Below, one piece after another: positions 63,948 to 64,000 of a stretch of 64,000 bases of DNA. The notes beneath the pieces were generated by a model. It did not search any database. It was not told the DNA's origin and saw only the letters and a list, made by a program, of their open reading frames with translations. Origin of the DNA: an uncultured delta proteobacterium (GTDB taxonomy: Bacteria > Desulfobacterota > Desulfovibrionia > Desulfovibrionales > Desulfovibrionaceae); contig CAILNX010000060.1 in NCBI GenBank assembly GCA_903835685.1, positions 1-64,000 of the forward strand, written 5' to 3'. How positions within the stretch are numbered: the stretch's first letter is position 1; every line of letters starts with the position of its first letter. A program made the translations under genes and the position numbers.

Positions 63948-64000
63948 AATCTCTCCCAGTGTGCGTGTTTCAATTGAGCTATTTTTCTACCTAGCCGCCG

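Overview
The window reads as chromosome of a magnetotactic, high-GC deltaproteobacterium of the Desulfovibrio type. It carries recognisable mamK, mamB, mamM, mamQ, mamA, mamI and MamE/O/P-type genes, a FeoB/DtxR-FeoA iron pair, and the long coiled-coil and multihaem gene sets that accompany magnetosome genes in magnetotactic Desulfovibrionaceae. I cannot name the species from sequence alone.

Layout. (1) 1-12.2 kb is a decaying mobile region. It starts with the 3' end of a STAS gene and a tRNA/tmRNA-like 3' end plus terminator, then has an integrase and excisionase, a low-GC orphan gene, an IS21 IstB remnant, a methylase/HsdS-like fusion, a VirD4/TraG-like ATPase, small accessory genes, a broken RepL-like replication gene, a second tyrosine recombinase and an IS66 remnant. 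(2) 12.7-20.2 kb (+) is a magnetosome-type operon: MamA-like TPR protein, trihaem cytochrome, triple-PDZ/NifX-like protein, a two-UGA putative selenoprotein, a NapH-like polyferredoxin, a one-haem membrane protein, a P-loop kinase and a PAP2 phosphatase. (3) 20.4-23.5 kb (-) holds a sigma-54 activator, an MHS-type transporter and a DUF486-like protein. (4) 23.6-33.1 kb (-) is a tightly packed cytoskeletal run: a receiver-like/coiled-coil protein, further coiled-coil proteins, a HEAT-repeat protein, an actin-like protein, a receiver-like protein and a MinD/ParA-type ATPase. (5) 33.4-38.2 kb (-) has feoB, dtxR-feoA, an orphan gene, mamK and a small orphan. (6) 38.3-53.5 kb is the main mam operon, transcribed leftward from mamI, apart from one ferredoxin gene on +. 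(7) 53.9-64 kb holds haemerythrins, an RsbU/RsbW/STAS partner-switching set, TauE, an AAA+ ATPase, and a coiled-coil/OmpA protein.

How the parts fit. FeoB and the FeoA-DtxR regulator would bring in and sense iron. MamB and MamM would move it into the vesicle. Periplasm-type haem proteins, NapH-like polyferredoxins, a b-type cytochrome and the PDZ/NifX proteins would set the redox state. MamEO and MamO would handle proteolytic maturation. MamI, MamQ and MamA would shape the membrane. MamK, the second actin and the coiled coils would organise the chain.

The most striking observation is that two paralogous membrane proteins (16.1 kb and 42.3 kb) have in-frame UGA codons in the same motif, three in total. 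Each UGA is followed 10 or 13 bases later by the identical 17-nt hairpin CTGGCCCGGTGGGCCAG, whose GGU loop lies where a bacterial SECIS loop should. Reading UGA as selenocysteine joins the split frames into conserved proteins. This would make them magnetosome-cluster selenoproteins, which I do not know to be described. Six genes of region 2 are repeated in the same order in region 6, including this one.
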